Source of the DNA: Apostichopus japonicus
Taxonomy: Eukaryota; Echinodermata; Holothuroidea; Aspidochirotida; Stichopodidae
Length of the DNA: 64,000 bases
Direction: 5' to 3'
Assembly: GCF_037975245.1 (NCBI RefSeq)
Contig: NC_092576.1
Span: forward strand, 7,148,501 to 7,212,500
Both the position numbers and the translations under genes were made by a program. Positions 38,561 through 50,500 of the stretch are shown here, in pieces. A model generated the notes under the pieces. The model saw only the letters and a program-made list of their open reading frames with translations, was not told the origin of the DNA and made no database searches. Numbering within the stretch: position 1 is the first letter of the stretch; each line of letters opens with the position of its first letter.

Positions 38561-38819
38561 GTAGGTAATAATTCATTCTTGCCCGTGGCATGAAAATTTT
38601 CGCTGCTCGCCCAAATGAAATGAAATATAGCCTAATTTGAGGTTCAAATGATGATGTCATGGAGGTTTTATATTCTATTATGCTAAATGCTAAAGAAATG
38701 ATGGTTGCTAAGTCAAAATTTGATGCAATTTTTTAATGTATACTTGTCAATTACAATGCAGGTTTATGGGACGCTTGCGCGGGTCAGGTGGTTTGGGTGT
38801 TAGAATGCGGGTCCAACAC

Positions 38820-38907
38820 GTGAATTAAAGTAAAGTAAAGTAAAATTTTATTGATATCAATCATAAATGAAGACATAATAAAATGGAATCCGCAGCTTAA
38901 AAATATG

Positions 38908-38960
<53 letters not shown>

Positions 38961-40200
38961 TATATATACAAAAATATGATAAAATTTCATCTAGTTATGT
39001 GACAATTCAAAAGCTTATTACTCCTCGGTAAAAAAGAATGTCTAAAGCGTTCAGTACGCATACGAGGTAGGGTATACAACCTACGTGGAATGGTGTAAAA
39101 CTTATGGAGAGGATGATCAGGATCAGTCAAAATCCCTCTTACATACTGAAGTACAATATCTTCAATGTACTGATCATCTACAGAATAAAACTTTCTAAAA
39201 TGTCTTTTAATCAAATTGACACAGGAAGAGAGCCACACATATAGCCGCTGTTTTATTTTCACAAGTGTAGATCCTATATGAGAGTCCCAAGTGAGAGTAT
39301 GATTAAAAATGAGTCCTAAATATTTAAAATCTGACACAACCTCAACCTCACTATCATTAATTATAACTGGATCATGCATCTGAACTGAACGGAAATCAAC
39401 AATTAATTCCTTGGTCTTGGAGCTGTTAAATAAAAAGGCAACTGGTTTCACACCACGCTACAGTCTCCGTAATAGCTGTGTGGTAATTGACAATGCTCTG
39501 TGGATATTTATCATTACACAAACCAACAATAGCAGTATCATCTGCATATTTTATGATGTAAACATTTTCATAAAGTGTGGACAAGGAATTAGTATAAACG
39601 GCAAACAGCAATGGTGATAAACAACACCCTTGTGGGACACCAGAATTAGTGACAATATCTTCACTGCTGATCCCATCACAGTATACATGTTAAGTTCTGT
39701 TGAATAAAAAGTGATACATCAATGAAATGATGTTCTTGTTTACATGAGCATCTAACGTACGAAGTAAGTTCGAATTGCTAAGAGTGTTAAATGCGGAGCT
39801 AAAGTCCATAAAACAAACCCTGGCAAAATTACCGACAGTGTCCACATGTTGGCGTAGAACTGTATCCAACAGCAAACACGCATCCACAGTTGATCTTCCA
39901 CTGCGGTATGCGAACTGATACACGTCCAATGATGGAATACATTCTATGATTTCAGTGCGAATAAGCTTCCCGAAACATTTCATAATGACACTAGTCAAAG
40001 CAATGGGCCGGTAGTCCTTCTTTTCCACTAGGTGAGGCACTTTTATCAATGGGATAATCTTACTTCGTTTCCAGTCATTAGGAATGTATCCACTTTTATA
40101 ACATTGAGTGAAGAGCTTATTAAAAAAAAATCGGCAAGTTCAAGATGACAGTGTTTCAGTAGCCAGCCCGGGACACCGTCGAGACACCATATAGAAGATA
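38820..40200 (-). mobile_element. CR1/L2-type LINE, 3' part, inactive
   Basis: Minus-strand order: KSGYIPNDWKRSKIIPLIKV, DYRPIALTSVIMKC (RT motif region 1-2, about 40040-39960), FMDFSSAFNTL (motif A), SGVPQGCCLSPLLF (motif B, about 39645-39605), YADDTAIVG (motif C, near 39545), KTKELIVDF and DFKYLG (about 39420-39320), then the C-terminal tail ending near 38987. The 3' UTR ends in repeated ACTTT units (38823-38845), with a (TA)n tract inside it at 38909-38968. Catalytic YADD is intact, but a TAA at 39687-39689 and a frameshift near 39430 disable it. The 5' half is missing. Confidence 0.8.
38909..38968. repeat. (TA)n microsatellite
   Basis: About 50 bp of TA within the 3' UTR of the LINE at 38820-40200. 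Confidence 0.93.
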
Positions 40201-40209
40201 AATTCTTAT

Positions 40210-43200
40210 GATACATTGCACTAGCTTAGTAACTTCATTTTACTGAGACACCATGTTTGTTGTTGTCTGTTATGGTACAGTTTGTTCAATTGTCTTGAAG
40301 CCTTGTGATATCTACATTCTGGATACTTGTTACTCCCATTGTCCACTCTTGTGTCCTTGATGTATGGTATTTAAATAAGCTGAGAAACTGCTTTGACATC
40401 AGCTATTTCAAAATTGTCCGTATCCATGTTAACAACGTTCACTATGCAAATCCATAGCTTTCACTGGAGAACAAGAAATATGACAATCATCTTACCTAAA
40501 GTAGAGACGCACACATTTATTAATGAAACAATCCAACACAAATACTTCCAGTTCCAACCCTTATATCTGCTTGCAAAACATCCATCGTGCCATAACGCTA
40601 TGCTGTGCTGTACTGTTCCTCTAAAGGATGTTCTGTCCATCTGTAATGTGAAATGAAAATGGAAAAAATACATATTTATGGCATCGTGTGAGGACAGAAG
40701 TGTCACAAAGATATACCTGTTCAAATGATTTTCCAAGATATGATTCATTTGATTTTAATTGCAAAAGAGCATTCAGGCTCATAGCCAAGGTAACTGGGTT
40801 GGAGCCAGCATAAATGTTATGTTGGTTTATTCACTGAGATTGTAACTTGCACTCATTGTAATAACTAAAATTATTGTTCAAATCTGGGTGAAAGTAGACC
40901 CCTTAATGATGCCCCTAACATGTTAATCTAGAGATATAGCTCACACTCAAAATTTGCCAAAAATGTCAATGTCTTTGCTGATATGAAACTATATGCACAT
41001 GACAGCCTCATCAGATGACAACTACTGTACAGTATAGGCAGTTAAGAGTAACTATCTTTAAGCAGTGCATGTACTGTATGTACAAATGATGCCACATCAT
41101 CATGAAACATAAAAAGAAAACATAAGAAAAGAATAAATGTGCAATTTTTGAACACAAACTGCTTCAGACAGGTAGGTAGCACATTCTACAAGATTGGTAA
41201 ATGTCTTTATTTATCAGAAATTAGGAAAAATACTACAGGTACTGTTATCATAAACTTGTAGGGTTTGAACATTTTTGGGTCCCTCACATTTACAGACCTC
41301 AAGTGGCTGTATTAGCACCATATTCAGCACTACATGTCTATGCCATTAATATAACATAATACAATAAATGAATAAATGTGTCCAATGTCCTAAATCCGGT
41401 TAGTCATATACAGTCCTACAGTAGTAGACTGCAGAACTAGTTAAAATGTAGACTTATTTACAGCATGGAATGGTTACAGTATGTACATCAAAAAATTACC
41501 AGTCTCCACTGGGGTATAGCTGCTGGAGTGCATTGCTGCATCAGCCTCTGTTGGGCATAGCCTTTTGTTGAAGAACTGGTGTTATCTTTTCTGGTTGATC
41601 AGTTTGGATACCAACCTCTCGAGTTTCTTAATTGGGCACACACATTCAACTGAAAAAGACAAATAATACCGGGATGTGCAAAGTTAATGATATATCAGAA
41701 TGCATACTGTACACATAGCAGGGAAGTGCTCATGAATATTTGAGTGCCAGGCAGATTAGGCGGTACTGTCATCCACACCCTGGGAGAGGGATTTCATGGG
41801 TGGGGTACCCCCCCCCCCAAATGGACAAATTTTGCACATGAAGTATGCATAGGTGGTGCTATATTCCTATTCTGTGCTATATATTCTCCCAGATTTTGGT
41901 TATGGTAAAACTTATTAAATTATCATCAAAAAGTGCTGGGCGAAAAAGGTTAAATACTATTTGTGCGGGGCGGCATTCAGAACTGCTGGGCGCAGCTGCC
42001 CAGTGTGTGCAAATCCATGACATAGTGAATTATATAACTTCCAACATACATTACTGAATACCACATTTTGCCCTTCACTAAATAGTCAACAATCCAAATC
42101 AATTTTGCAAGCACAGAACAGTTAGTACACTAAGTTAATACAGAACTTTGCCATTGGCAGCATAAATTCATCACATCTGCTTTATGATTTACAGTCATGT
42201 ATAGTGTCAACTCTGCAAGTGTTCAAGAATGGTTCATTTACTAATCTAGTGCAATCCTAAACTAGTGATGTGCAACAATTTCTATTATATTTCTTATTTC
42301 TATGTTAGTAGTATACACCTGCAGTAAACTCATCTACTAATACCTTACACTAAATGTCATAACGTTTGATGTTACAATGGCAATGTCCCAGTAGGCTTGC
42401 TCATACACTAATATGTCACCAAATTTCATCATGTTCAGGGATGCATAATTGCTTTCAAAAATATAGCTAGGCTTTGCTTATTTCCAAGACTAAAAATTAC
42501 GGAATATTATTCTACAGGTGTGCCCTAAACAATGAAGTGTTTAAAAGATACTATAGAAACATGATATGGTATATTATGGGCAATCATAATAGTTATCTTT
42601 CAAATCAGTAGTATCATTTTCATTTTGTATAATTTTTAGAACTGCATGATCAGATTATGTGTAGAGCTATGAAGCCTATGATGTTGTTATATTTGGTAAA
42701 TGTCTTAAACTTCTATATCATGATGAAATTATCAATTATTGTAAGACGGACTCAACGACCCCTCGGAATGGTGCGTCATGTCCGATGAAGCGCATATTTG
42801 GTGCGTTATTACAACTGCAATATGTGCGTCAATGTGCCATGCATGGTGTATTCTTTAAATTAAATGTGATAAATTTTGTCGAACATAAAATGGTGGCATT
42901 CACAATTATTGGTGACATTGATTTGTTTATGTTGTCCTTGATTTTATGATTAAACAACGATGATAGCAAACTATCATGTTATGAATGCATAAATGCATTA
43001 TGAATGCATATGTGAACAGTATCTACTATCCTTCACTAATTCAACAAAGGAGCCTGTAGAACTAGTGTAGCTTCTTTCTGAGAAGGCTTTTGAGTTTTGA
43101 ATTAATTTGGAAAACTTATTTATATCACTTTACACTACAGTTACCAGGAAAAGCCGCTACCGTTTTTTTTTAAGTTACTATACAAAGTTGGGAGTATTAT
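40210..43200. other. Interior of the TTAA-flanked element, little recognised
   Basis: Two minus-strand segments have exon-like signals. One, at 40486-40632, has acceptor acattacag, an open reading including ALWHDGCFASRYKGWNWKYL, and donor TTTAG|gtaaga. The other, near 41648-41575, has acceptor ctttttcag followed by ECVCPIKKLERLVSKLINQK and a stop. Neither matches a family I know. A G-rich repeat lies at about 41740-41825. Confidence 0.3.
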
Positions 43201-43209
43201 AGGCAATAC

Positions 43210-44452
43210 TCTTATTTGGGATAGAAAGAGTTTAAATTCATGCGTACGTTTTTTCTTTGCAAGTGGAGAATCATCCACAGCTAAAGTGGCTATGCGGATT
43301 GACAAGCAAGTGAAGCAAAGTAAATACCCTAGCCTATGCATATTAGACTTCAAAAAGTAAAAGAACCAATGCCTTAGTAACTTAATTCATCTTGGAGTTG
43401 CTCAGCAGATTTGAGGTTATTTCACCAATTAAGAACCCATTCTCAGACAACAACAAAAAAACTGAAATGGCTACACAAATTAGTAGTTTATAACTGAGAA
43501 TGACCATGCATGCAAATATGCAGTAAATTTCCCTCACATATCTCATTGCATACCAGACTTACAGCTACAAAATAAATATGCCCATATCAAAAAAGCTCTT
43601 GACAGGAATAACCACCAAATTGAGGCAGGCCATCCATGGTGCATTCAATTTTATAAATCTGGGCCTGGAGCTAGGCTACAGTAGTCCTACTTTTGCTATT
43701 GCTCCGCTCATGAGAAGTTGCATTTCTTTCGAGTTTAATTTCCTCGTGGGGAGATCTCCCTACCAAATCTATGTTACACTAATGTAGGCGAAGTCCTATT
43801 CATATTTGCAAAGCTACCGAAATCATAAACCAAACACATGATACCGCAAACTTCCATACTGATCATGCTTAGTAGGCGAATATAAGTAGAAAAGCATAAA
43901 TAACACTTCATGAAATGTTCGGCCTAGGCTAGGCTACATTTTGTACAGCAGCCTGCACTGCAGTAGCATGGACACTGCGGAGTTCGGACACCTAAGCCTT
44001 AAAACACCCCAAAACTATATCTCATGGTATAAATCAACTGAAACTATACTTGCTATGGTTAGGTCAATTTGGAGAAATAACTGTTGCTTCGTAGTTTTTC
44101 GTGCAATTGGCTCTTGCTGTAGGTTGTCTCATCGTTAAATGTGTATTTCTAAGGGGTGTCCGAACTTCACAGTGTTCCAAACTTCGCAAAACTGACTATA
44201 CTACTACTGTACTAGCCTATATCTCTCGGTGTATTAGTTGCCTTAGTTTGTAGTACTAGTAGGCCTAGCTAGCATGATCTATTGAACAATATAACAAGGA
44301 AGGCTACGGTAGATCAAACACTTCGGCCGGAAAACAGTATACTGTAGCCTACATAGTAAATATATAACGTTAGTCGTTAGCATAATTTGCTGCCTACCTT
44401 CTCGTATGATCTGCCATGCCAGTAAATGCTCCGCGAAGGTAGCATTGCTCAT
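43210..44452 (-). CDS. Possible small gene start within the element
   Basis: Exon 1 (44452-44398) encodes MSNATFAEHLLAWQIIRE with donor GAAG|gtaggc. Exon 2 (43289-43210), after acceptor atccgcatag, continues in matching phase as TLAVDDSPLAKKKRTHEFKL to FLSQIR, then donor |gtattg. The KKKR cluster could be a nuclear signal. Downstream exons are unclear: the candidate terminal exon near 41648-41575 has the wrong phase to join directly. It could be the element's own gene, a captured host gene start, or chance. Confidence 0.3.
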
Positions 44453-44822
44453 TTTGTCGATCCCCGATCTCTGTTCCAGTAGATCGTTTTTGGAGACCCA
44501 GTCAACGTACGTAGCACCAGCTTAAGTACACTTTTCATTTCATGTCCGTTTTGTCGCTCACTGCTTTTGGCATCGGGACCCAAAATAAAGCAAGCTGTGC
44601 CTTCCACCTCAACAGCGCGGTGACGCGGCCGAAATTTACACGTTACGTGTGTTATGTTACCACTGCATGAAACTGTGCTATACATTACGTATATTTACAT
44701 ACAGGTTTTACATAGTACATTGGCAGTATATTACTAATACCGTGTCACGTGAGTAACGGTGAATCGTCGAAACCTATGAAATTGGCCCGCCCTCTAAAAA
44801 TTTCCTAGCTGAGAGTGTGCTT

Positions 44823-47260
44823 TTAAATAATGTTATCAGTGTGTTTAAAGCGTTACTTGCCAATTTAGGCGTCGTCGTCATGAAGGCTGCTTTCAGAATA
44901 TGTGATGTTAGCTTTCAGCAGCATTTTGTTCAACGAACACCGAAAAAAAACTTCTGCAGCGTTCGCTTGGGTGTAGCTGTTGCATATTCATTTGCAATGC
45001 AATAATTTCAGGAGAAGAAAAAGTGACATAGGATCGAACCGGTTTAAACTGATATTCCGCGTGTAACATGTACTAGTGTTTCGTTGCACCCACCTTCATG
45101 TTAAAGGAGAAATAACCCCTACTCTTTTCTGCGTAGAGAATACCATTTTGCAGTACGCTCTTTTCGACAGAAGCAACACGAATATTTGCAAACAATTCTT
45201 TCAACCTTAAAAATCAATTTAATTGTTACCCATTGCATTTGAAAGTTTGTTTCAATCCCGACTTTTCGTGACGTAAGAGAGCCACATATCGCATTTCAAC
45301 AGAAAACGTGTTGTAAATTTCCAACAATAATTAAAATTGAACAAGCAAAGAGAAAGTAATATAAATGTGTTAGATAAAATGGTTTGTTTTTCATTCCTAA
45401 AGGTGCTCACAGTATGTCACGGATGTTTTTGTAGAGAGCAGTCATTAAGGCCATAAAAAATAGGACAAAGAGCGTATATCAGTTTCAATCTGCAATATAA
45501 TTTTAAACACCAGTAAAACTAATAACAGTTAGATAGAAGCATCTGTCTGTATAACATGGAGTGTTTACGTCCATTTCGTATCTACTGCATATGGTTTCTT
45601 GTTTCATTCATGGCCTCGTCTTCACTCGGTCTCAATATCATTTCTCCTTTTGGCTTGTTCATTGCGATTATGTACAAAACATGTTCTCCTTTTTCTTCTA
45701 GCATGTCTCTATATGAGCGTTGGCTTGTGGCCTTGGTTTCATGTTCTCTTTCTTTCTCGTTTCAGCTTTTATTTTCTCTTACCCTCCCTTTCCAACATCA
45801 GATCAGTAGCCTCTTTAACCGCCTGTTGAAAATCTCGAAGATTGATATATTGTAGTCATTAAACATAATATGGCAAAACATAAACAGGAAGTTAAGCATA
45901 TGTAGTACGTGTTCTTTGTATATTCTGCATTATGAAGCATATAATACTAAACAAAAAGGTTCTTGAGTGCCTGACCAAGTTTATGAGGCATCCACTAAAC
46001 CCATGAAATATCACTAGAACAAGGGGGTGGGTTTGTAAGTGGGTTACGTATTCTTATTCCATTTCCAAAGTTCCTACGTGAGCCGATACTCATAGCTAGT
46101 ACAGTAACTATACTGGTGTCACCTGTAACATATTTACCGTGTAACGAACACAACGTAGTAATGATTATCGGGTACCTTCGTCTATGTATAACATTACGGA
46201 TAACTACAAACAGTACATGTAGGTGTAATACAGCAGTTCATATCAGATATTGTGTTTTTCGAAACTCTTTCTCGAAGCAAGACACAAATTAACTATAGTT
46301 TTATGGTATTAAAGATCTGTAAAAATGATATATTCTCTCATTCGTGAATCCTACAAAAACATACGGTAGATTTTCGATTCTTTGTTATTGCCTTACACAG
46401 TTAATTCGTCCTTTTCCAGCTAGCCCTGCTCTGTGTATATCTCATAAGACATTCCTGGAAGAAATTCATACAACTATTGCTCAGAATAACAACCTAACAG
46501 TCACACTGATACTCGCTGACCCTGTTTGAACAAAATAAATAGAATAAAAGGTAAACCTTGTCACTTGACGTAGAATAATTTGTCAAACGAACAGTGAAAA
46601 CATGTTACTTCTTTTAAACGTTATCAACGTACATTACGCTATGGTTTCGTCGAATATTAAAAATAACTCTGTACGTGGCGGTCACTTATTAACCTATTAC
46701 TTATTTTTACAGACTGCTGTAGAAGAACAAAACTAATAATCTCGTTTTACATGTTTTTATGTTCAAAAATGAAAGTTCCATACTATAACCGTTAATTGAT
46801 TACACATGTTATAGTAGGAAGTAGAGATAGCACGATATTCATAATGTCGCTGTTAATATAATACTCAAAAGTAATCTAGTTGTTCATGGTCCTTCCTCGC
46901 TGACCCTGTTTGAACAAAATAAATAGAATAAAAGGTAAACCTTGTCACTTGACGTATAATGTGTGGGTGTGACAAGTTACCAATGACCAGGGATAATAAT
47001 CAGCGCACTGAAACTTAAGTGTGTATCTGCGCTTTATAAGAACTGTGTATTATTATTATCATTATTCCTGCCAATATACACGTATGTCATTATAACTGTG
47101 TACGAAAGTACTTAAGTTACAATGAATTTTCAAAAGCAAAAAGTGCAAACATTTATCCATTTATTGTTTTCAGTTTCAAAACATTAATAATAATCACTTG
47201 TTTTTAAATTCAGTTATATGTTATTCGTGCGACATCTGGACGAGAGCCACTTTTTTTAAA
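44823..47260. repeat. Duplicated flank, right piece (paralogous to 61600-63600)
   Basis: Collinear homology with 61620-63590: catcgtcgtc(a/g) near 44872 and 61667, ggatcgaaccggtttaaactg (about 45034) against ggatcaaaccggtttgaactg, aagattgatatattgtagtcat (about 45838) against 62207, and a nearly identical block 46600-46900 against 63180-63470. In both cases the flank lies upstream of a receptor gene (B and C). Within this copy a ~63-bp segment starting gctgaccctgtttgaac occurs twice (46512 and 46897). Confidence 0.8.
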
Positions 47261-47417
47261 TAGGTCCCTTTAGACTGATGAAATGTCACTTTACTGTCAT
47301 GTCGATAAAAGATAAAAAAAAACACATATTACAAAAATAAAAATAGAAACGAAGATAAAGATTGATTCCAAACAGAAGACAAGATATTATTGATCAGTTT
47401 GGTATGACTTTGCATTA

Positions 47418-47513
47418 TTAGCTACAGTGGAAACCAATATAATCATTGTTGTCACCATCCTCTGAAGCCAATGTGAAATAATTAGGTTCCTCTGGATCTC
47501 CTTCATCGTCCGA
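47418..47513 (-). CDS. Gene C terminal exon: tail with tyrosines
   Basis: Reads [20 protein letters not shown], then [11 protein letters not shown] and stop. It parallels the gene A tail: acidic stretch, E-P-x-Y-x-x-hydrophobic, then a second Y-I. The 3' end is firm and the 5' boundary is uncertain for lack of an AG acceptor at the expected point. Confidence 0.6.
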   Translation of the reverse strand, partial: SDDEGDPEEPNYFTLASEDGDNNDYIGFHCS

Positions 47514-50500
47514 GCATCCACATGTGTACAATAGAAAGGGATTAAAGAAAGGGCTAGCACTTTTAAACTCACATCTTTAAGTAACTGACGTAAGAAAATA
47601 ACAATGGGGATAACACAAAGAAAACTATTTAGTAGCTATTTGCAACGTGTTTTGTTAATGTATATTTACCTGCTTCATATTCTTTAGAAACTCCATGAAG
47701 GTGTTTCGAAGTCTTCCAAAAGATGGCCTCTCTTCAATGGATGAATTCCAAGTGGAGAGCAATACGCCAAATCTGTGTGTGGAAATTAAGTTGATGAACC
47801 AATTCCGTAACATAATATAGTTCCCCATTGACCGTGGATTAATACATATGAGGTAATGTTTGTTACCTACTTACAACATTTGAACGTGACACGTGTTGTA
47901 CGAAACTGAACTTGAGGCAAACAGGTAGGATATCGTATATACACACTGACATATCTGTGCATTTACTGTTTACTTGTACGTCTTCTTTACAGTAATATAT
48001 GTGTATGTGTATGTATATGTGTTAGAGTGTGTATTTGTATGTGTATGTATATAGTTATGTGTATGAGTATGGGTATGGGAATCGGTACGGAACTTCATAT
48101 CTCCTCAGTCAAAGTTGAAACCCTGTCCAATCAAAAGTCAAACCAATACAGTGAAAATAATGGTGAAAACAATACCAACAACAAAACAGTTTGCTCTCAG
48201 CCTGCAATTTATAGTGTCCGACTTTTTTGTAGTCAAGTTCACTTATGATACAAACAGCGACCATTTCAATTATCAATATCTTGATAAAGCAATGTAGAAA
48301 TTATTTTGCAAATTTCACCATATTGCTTAGTGTACTTCCACTTTCAATATTCAAACAATTTGTCCTGTGGAGTGTCATTTTATATCCTTTTTGTTTGTCA
48401 TTAAATAGCAAACCTGAGTTTTGTATGATGGGAGATAAGTGTGCACGTTGGTTAGAGAACAGTAACTTCATAACATTAATACTCACAACCCTCCTGGACA
48501 CGCTAGTGGCTGATCAAGGTTGTCTTTGGCTCTCAGTTTCTTTTCAATCTCTGGACAAGTCAAACCTCCAAAAGGGGTGTCACCTTACCATTAAACAGGA
48601 AAAAGAAATATGTACAATTTCTGATAGACAGTTACACATAGTTAAAGAAGTAGATAGGGCTTCAACTGTAATTCCTTCCAAAGAAGTGTGTAATCTATTT
48701 TATACTATTAATGTAAGAAAGTCTACTGCGTTTAAGAAAGTTTGGGAGTATTTAGCCTGTTCTAGGAGTTGAACGACATGGATATTTTGTTAAGGATTCT
48801 TTTCAACTCTCATCATTACATAGAGGAGTCAAAAGCCTAGTCATGCACAAGGACAATTATGCCACCGAGTTCCTGTGGCACTTTTCCAACTTCTTCAGCT
48901 TTTTCATCAGTACCTTATTCAAATGAATACACACCAAACTGTACCCCCCCCCAACCACCTTCTTCAAAACAAATCCTTCCTTTTATAAAGTATAACCATA
49001 CCAAGAGAGTAAATCTCCCAGACAACAACTCCAAAGTTCCACACATCTGATTTTTCCTTATAGTGACCCAAGAAGACAGTCTCTGGTGCCAGCCACGCCA
49101 GAGGAGGAAATTTCTGGTTATAGGAGAGAATAAGAAAAACCGAATTCCTGTTACCGTTTTATGCGTGCCACCTTTTGGAAAACACACATTTATGTACTAC
49201 ATACAGATCTTAAGAATAATAACATGTGCTCATTATATTCAAGATATTTCTTACATAGTATTCTACTTATTTGCTTTAAGCTCTGAACTTCACAAACGTT
49301 TACAATTACAAAAATCCAGCATGCACTTGCTTTTGTGTATGATTCTTTTGGTTTCGCAGTCAATTCTTACAAGCTACGTGTCACCTTGTGCCATTGTGCG
49401 ATACAATGTACATATAATCATCATGTATGAAACTGCATACGTGCATTAGCACGTTATTTTATCATGTAACAAATACGTATTTTTCTAAAACTACTATAAC
49501 TTTGCTTGGATAAATTCTGAATAGTATATGTGACTTCAAACACTCCATGTCAAATATACAATATCAAATATGAAATATTTATCCGTGAATAAACATAAAA
49601 CATGAAATTAGAAAATTATTCATATTTTTATTAGACACCATTTGCCAAGTTTCAACTCCAAAAATCCAATGTAAATCACCATTAGAATCCGAGTGTCTAA
49701 TCGTTTTTCCTACATTTTAGCAGGCCTTGGTACACGGATTCTCTTAATACTGACATCAATAACAACATAAATCGTCTTTACCGATTCGAGAATGCTGTCC
49801 ATCCTCTCCTGTGCCAAATCTACAGGCCAAAAATCATACAATTTGCATTTCCCACTTGAAGTAAGAAGAACTTTTCTTGCAGCAAGTCCAGGATAAAGAA
49901 ACTGCAACGAAACCAAAATCAGAAATCGACATCTGTTACTAAATTACTTTTGTTGAATAAGGTTTATCTATTGAAATGAAAGCAAGAGTCGTAAATTTGT
50001 TTGATCATTATAAGATCGTTTGTGTGCTAATTAATCACATAACAAGTACTTCAGAAAGGAATATCCAAGACATTTTACGACTTGTTGGTAATAGAAGTAA
50101 AGTAAGTTATTCTATAACGATAACCAAGGTCTTGTACAGTTTCCGTTTGTCACGGCTATATTGACAGGAAAATGAACAGTTTCCTGATTATCAACTGTCA
50201 CATACATAGACTTATCTAAATATTGTAGATTTATCACTAAACTATTGACATAACTATCAATCGTGCATGTTAGTAAAGATGATGTTTAGTAACTCAATGC
50301 TCAAATGAAATCGTTCCCAAAGTTGTTCTCAAAATTGAAGGTATCTTTTGTATTCAGTCTTAACTCGAAAAAAATTCCAGAGTGTTTAGGCTGACCTTTT
50401 TTTTGTATTATAAACAAAGAGAGTTAACATACGCGTCTTTAGAAAGTGCTTTCCTTTCTTTAGGGAGTACCAATTTTTTTTCTCAATGGTAAATGTTGTG

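Larger units (their letters stand above)
37284..44822. mobile_element. 7.5-kb TTAA-flanked DNA element with terminal inverted repeats
   Basis: The left end AGGCACACTCTCAGCTAGGA (37284 on) and the right end, read inward on the opposite strand from 44822, AAGCACACTCTCAGCTAGGA, are inverted repeats of about 20 bp with one mismatch. TTAA flanks both sides (37280-37283 and 44823-44826). The paralogous locus near 61600-61660 lacks the insert, giving an empty-site comparison. TTAA duplication is the hallmark of piggyBac-type elements. No piggyBac transposase was recognised inside, and nested repeats (hammerhead-like repeat copy 3, a LINE) account for much of the length, so it may be non-autonomous. 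Confidence 0.75.

Noticed and set aside
45556-45855. 99-codon plus-strand open frame with hydrophobic residues
   Set aside because: It lies in the duplicated flank and is not open in the paralogous copy near 62.1 kb. Low-complexity C/T-rich sequence explains the length and hydrophobicity.
48245-48772. 175-codon plus-strand open frame
   Set aside because: It is antisense to the gene C alphaG exon (48487-48583), which has splice sites and a recognisable kinase signature. No plus-strand family match.
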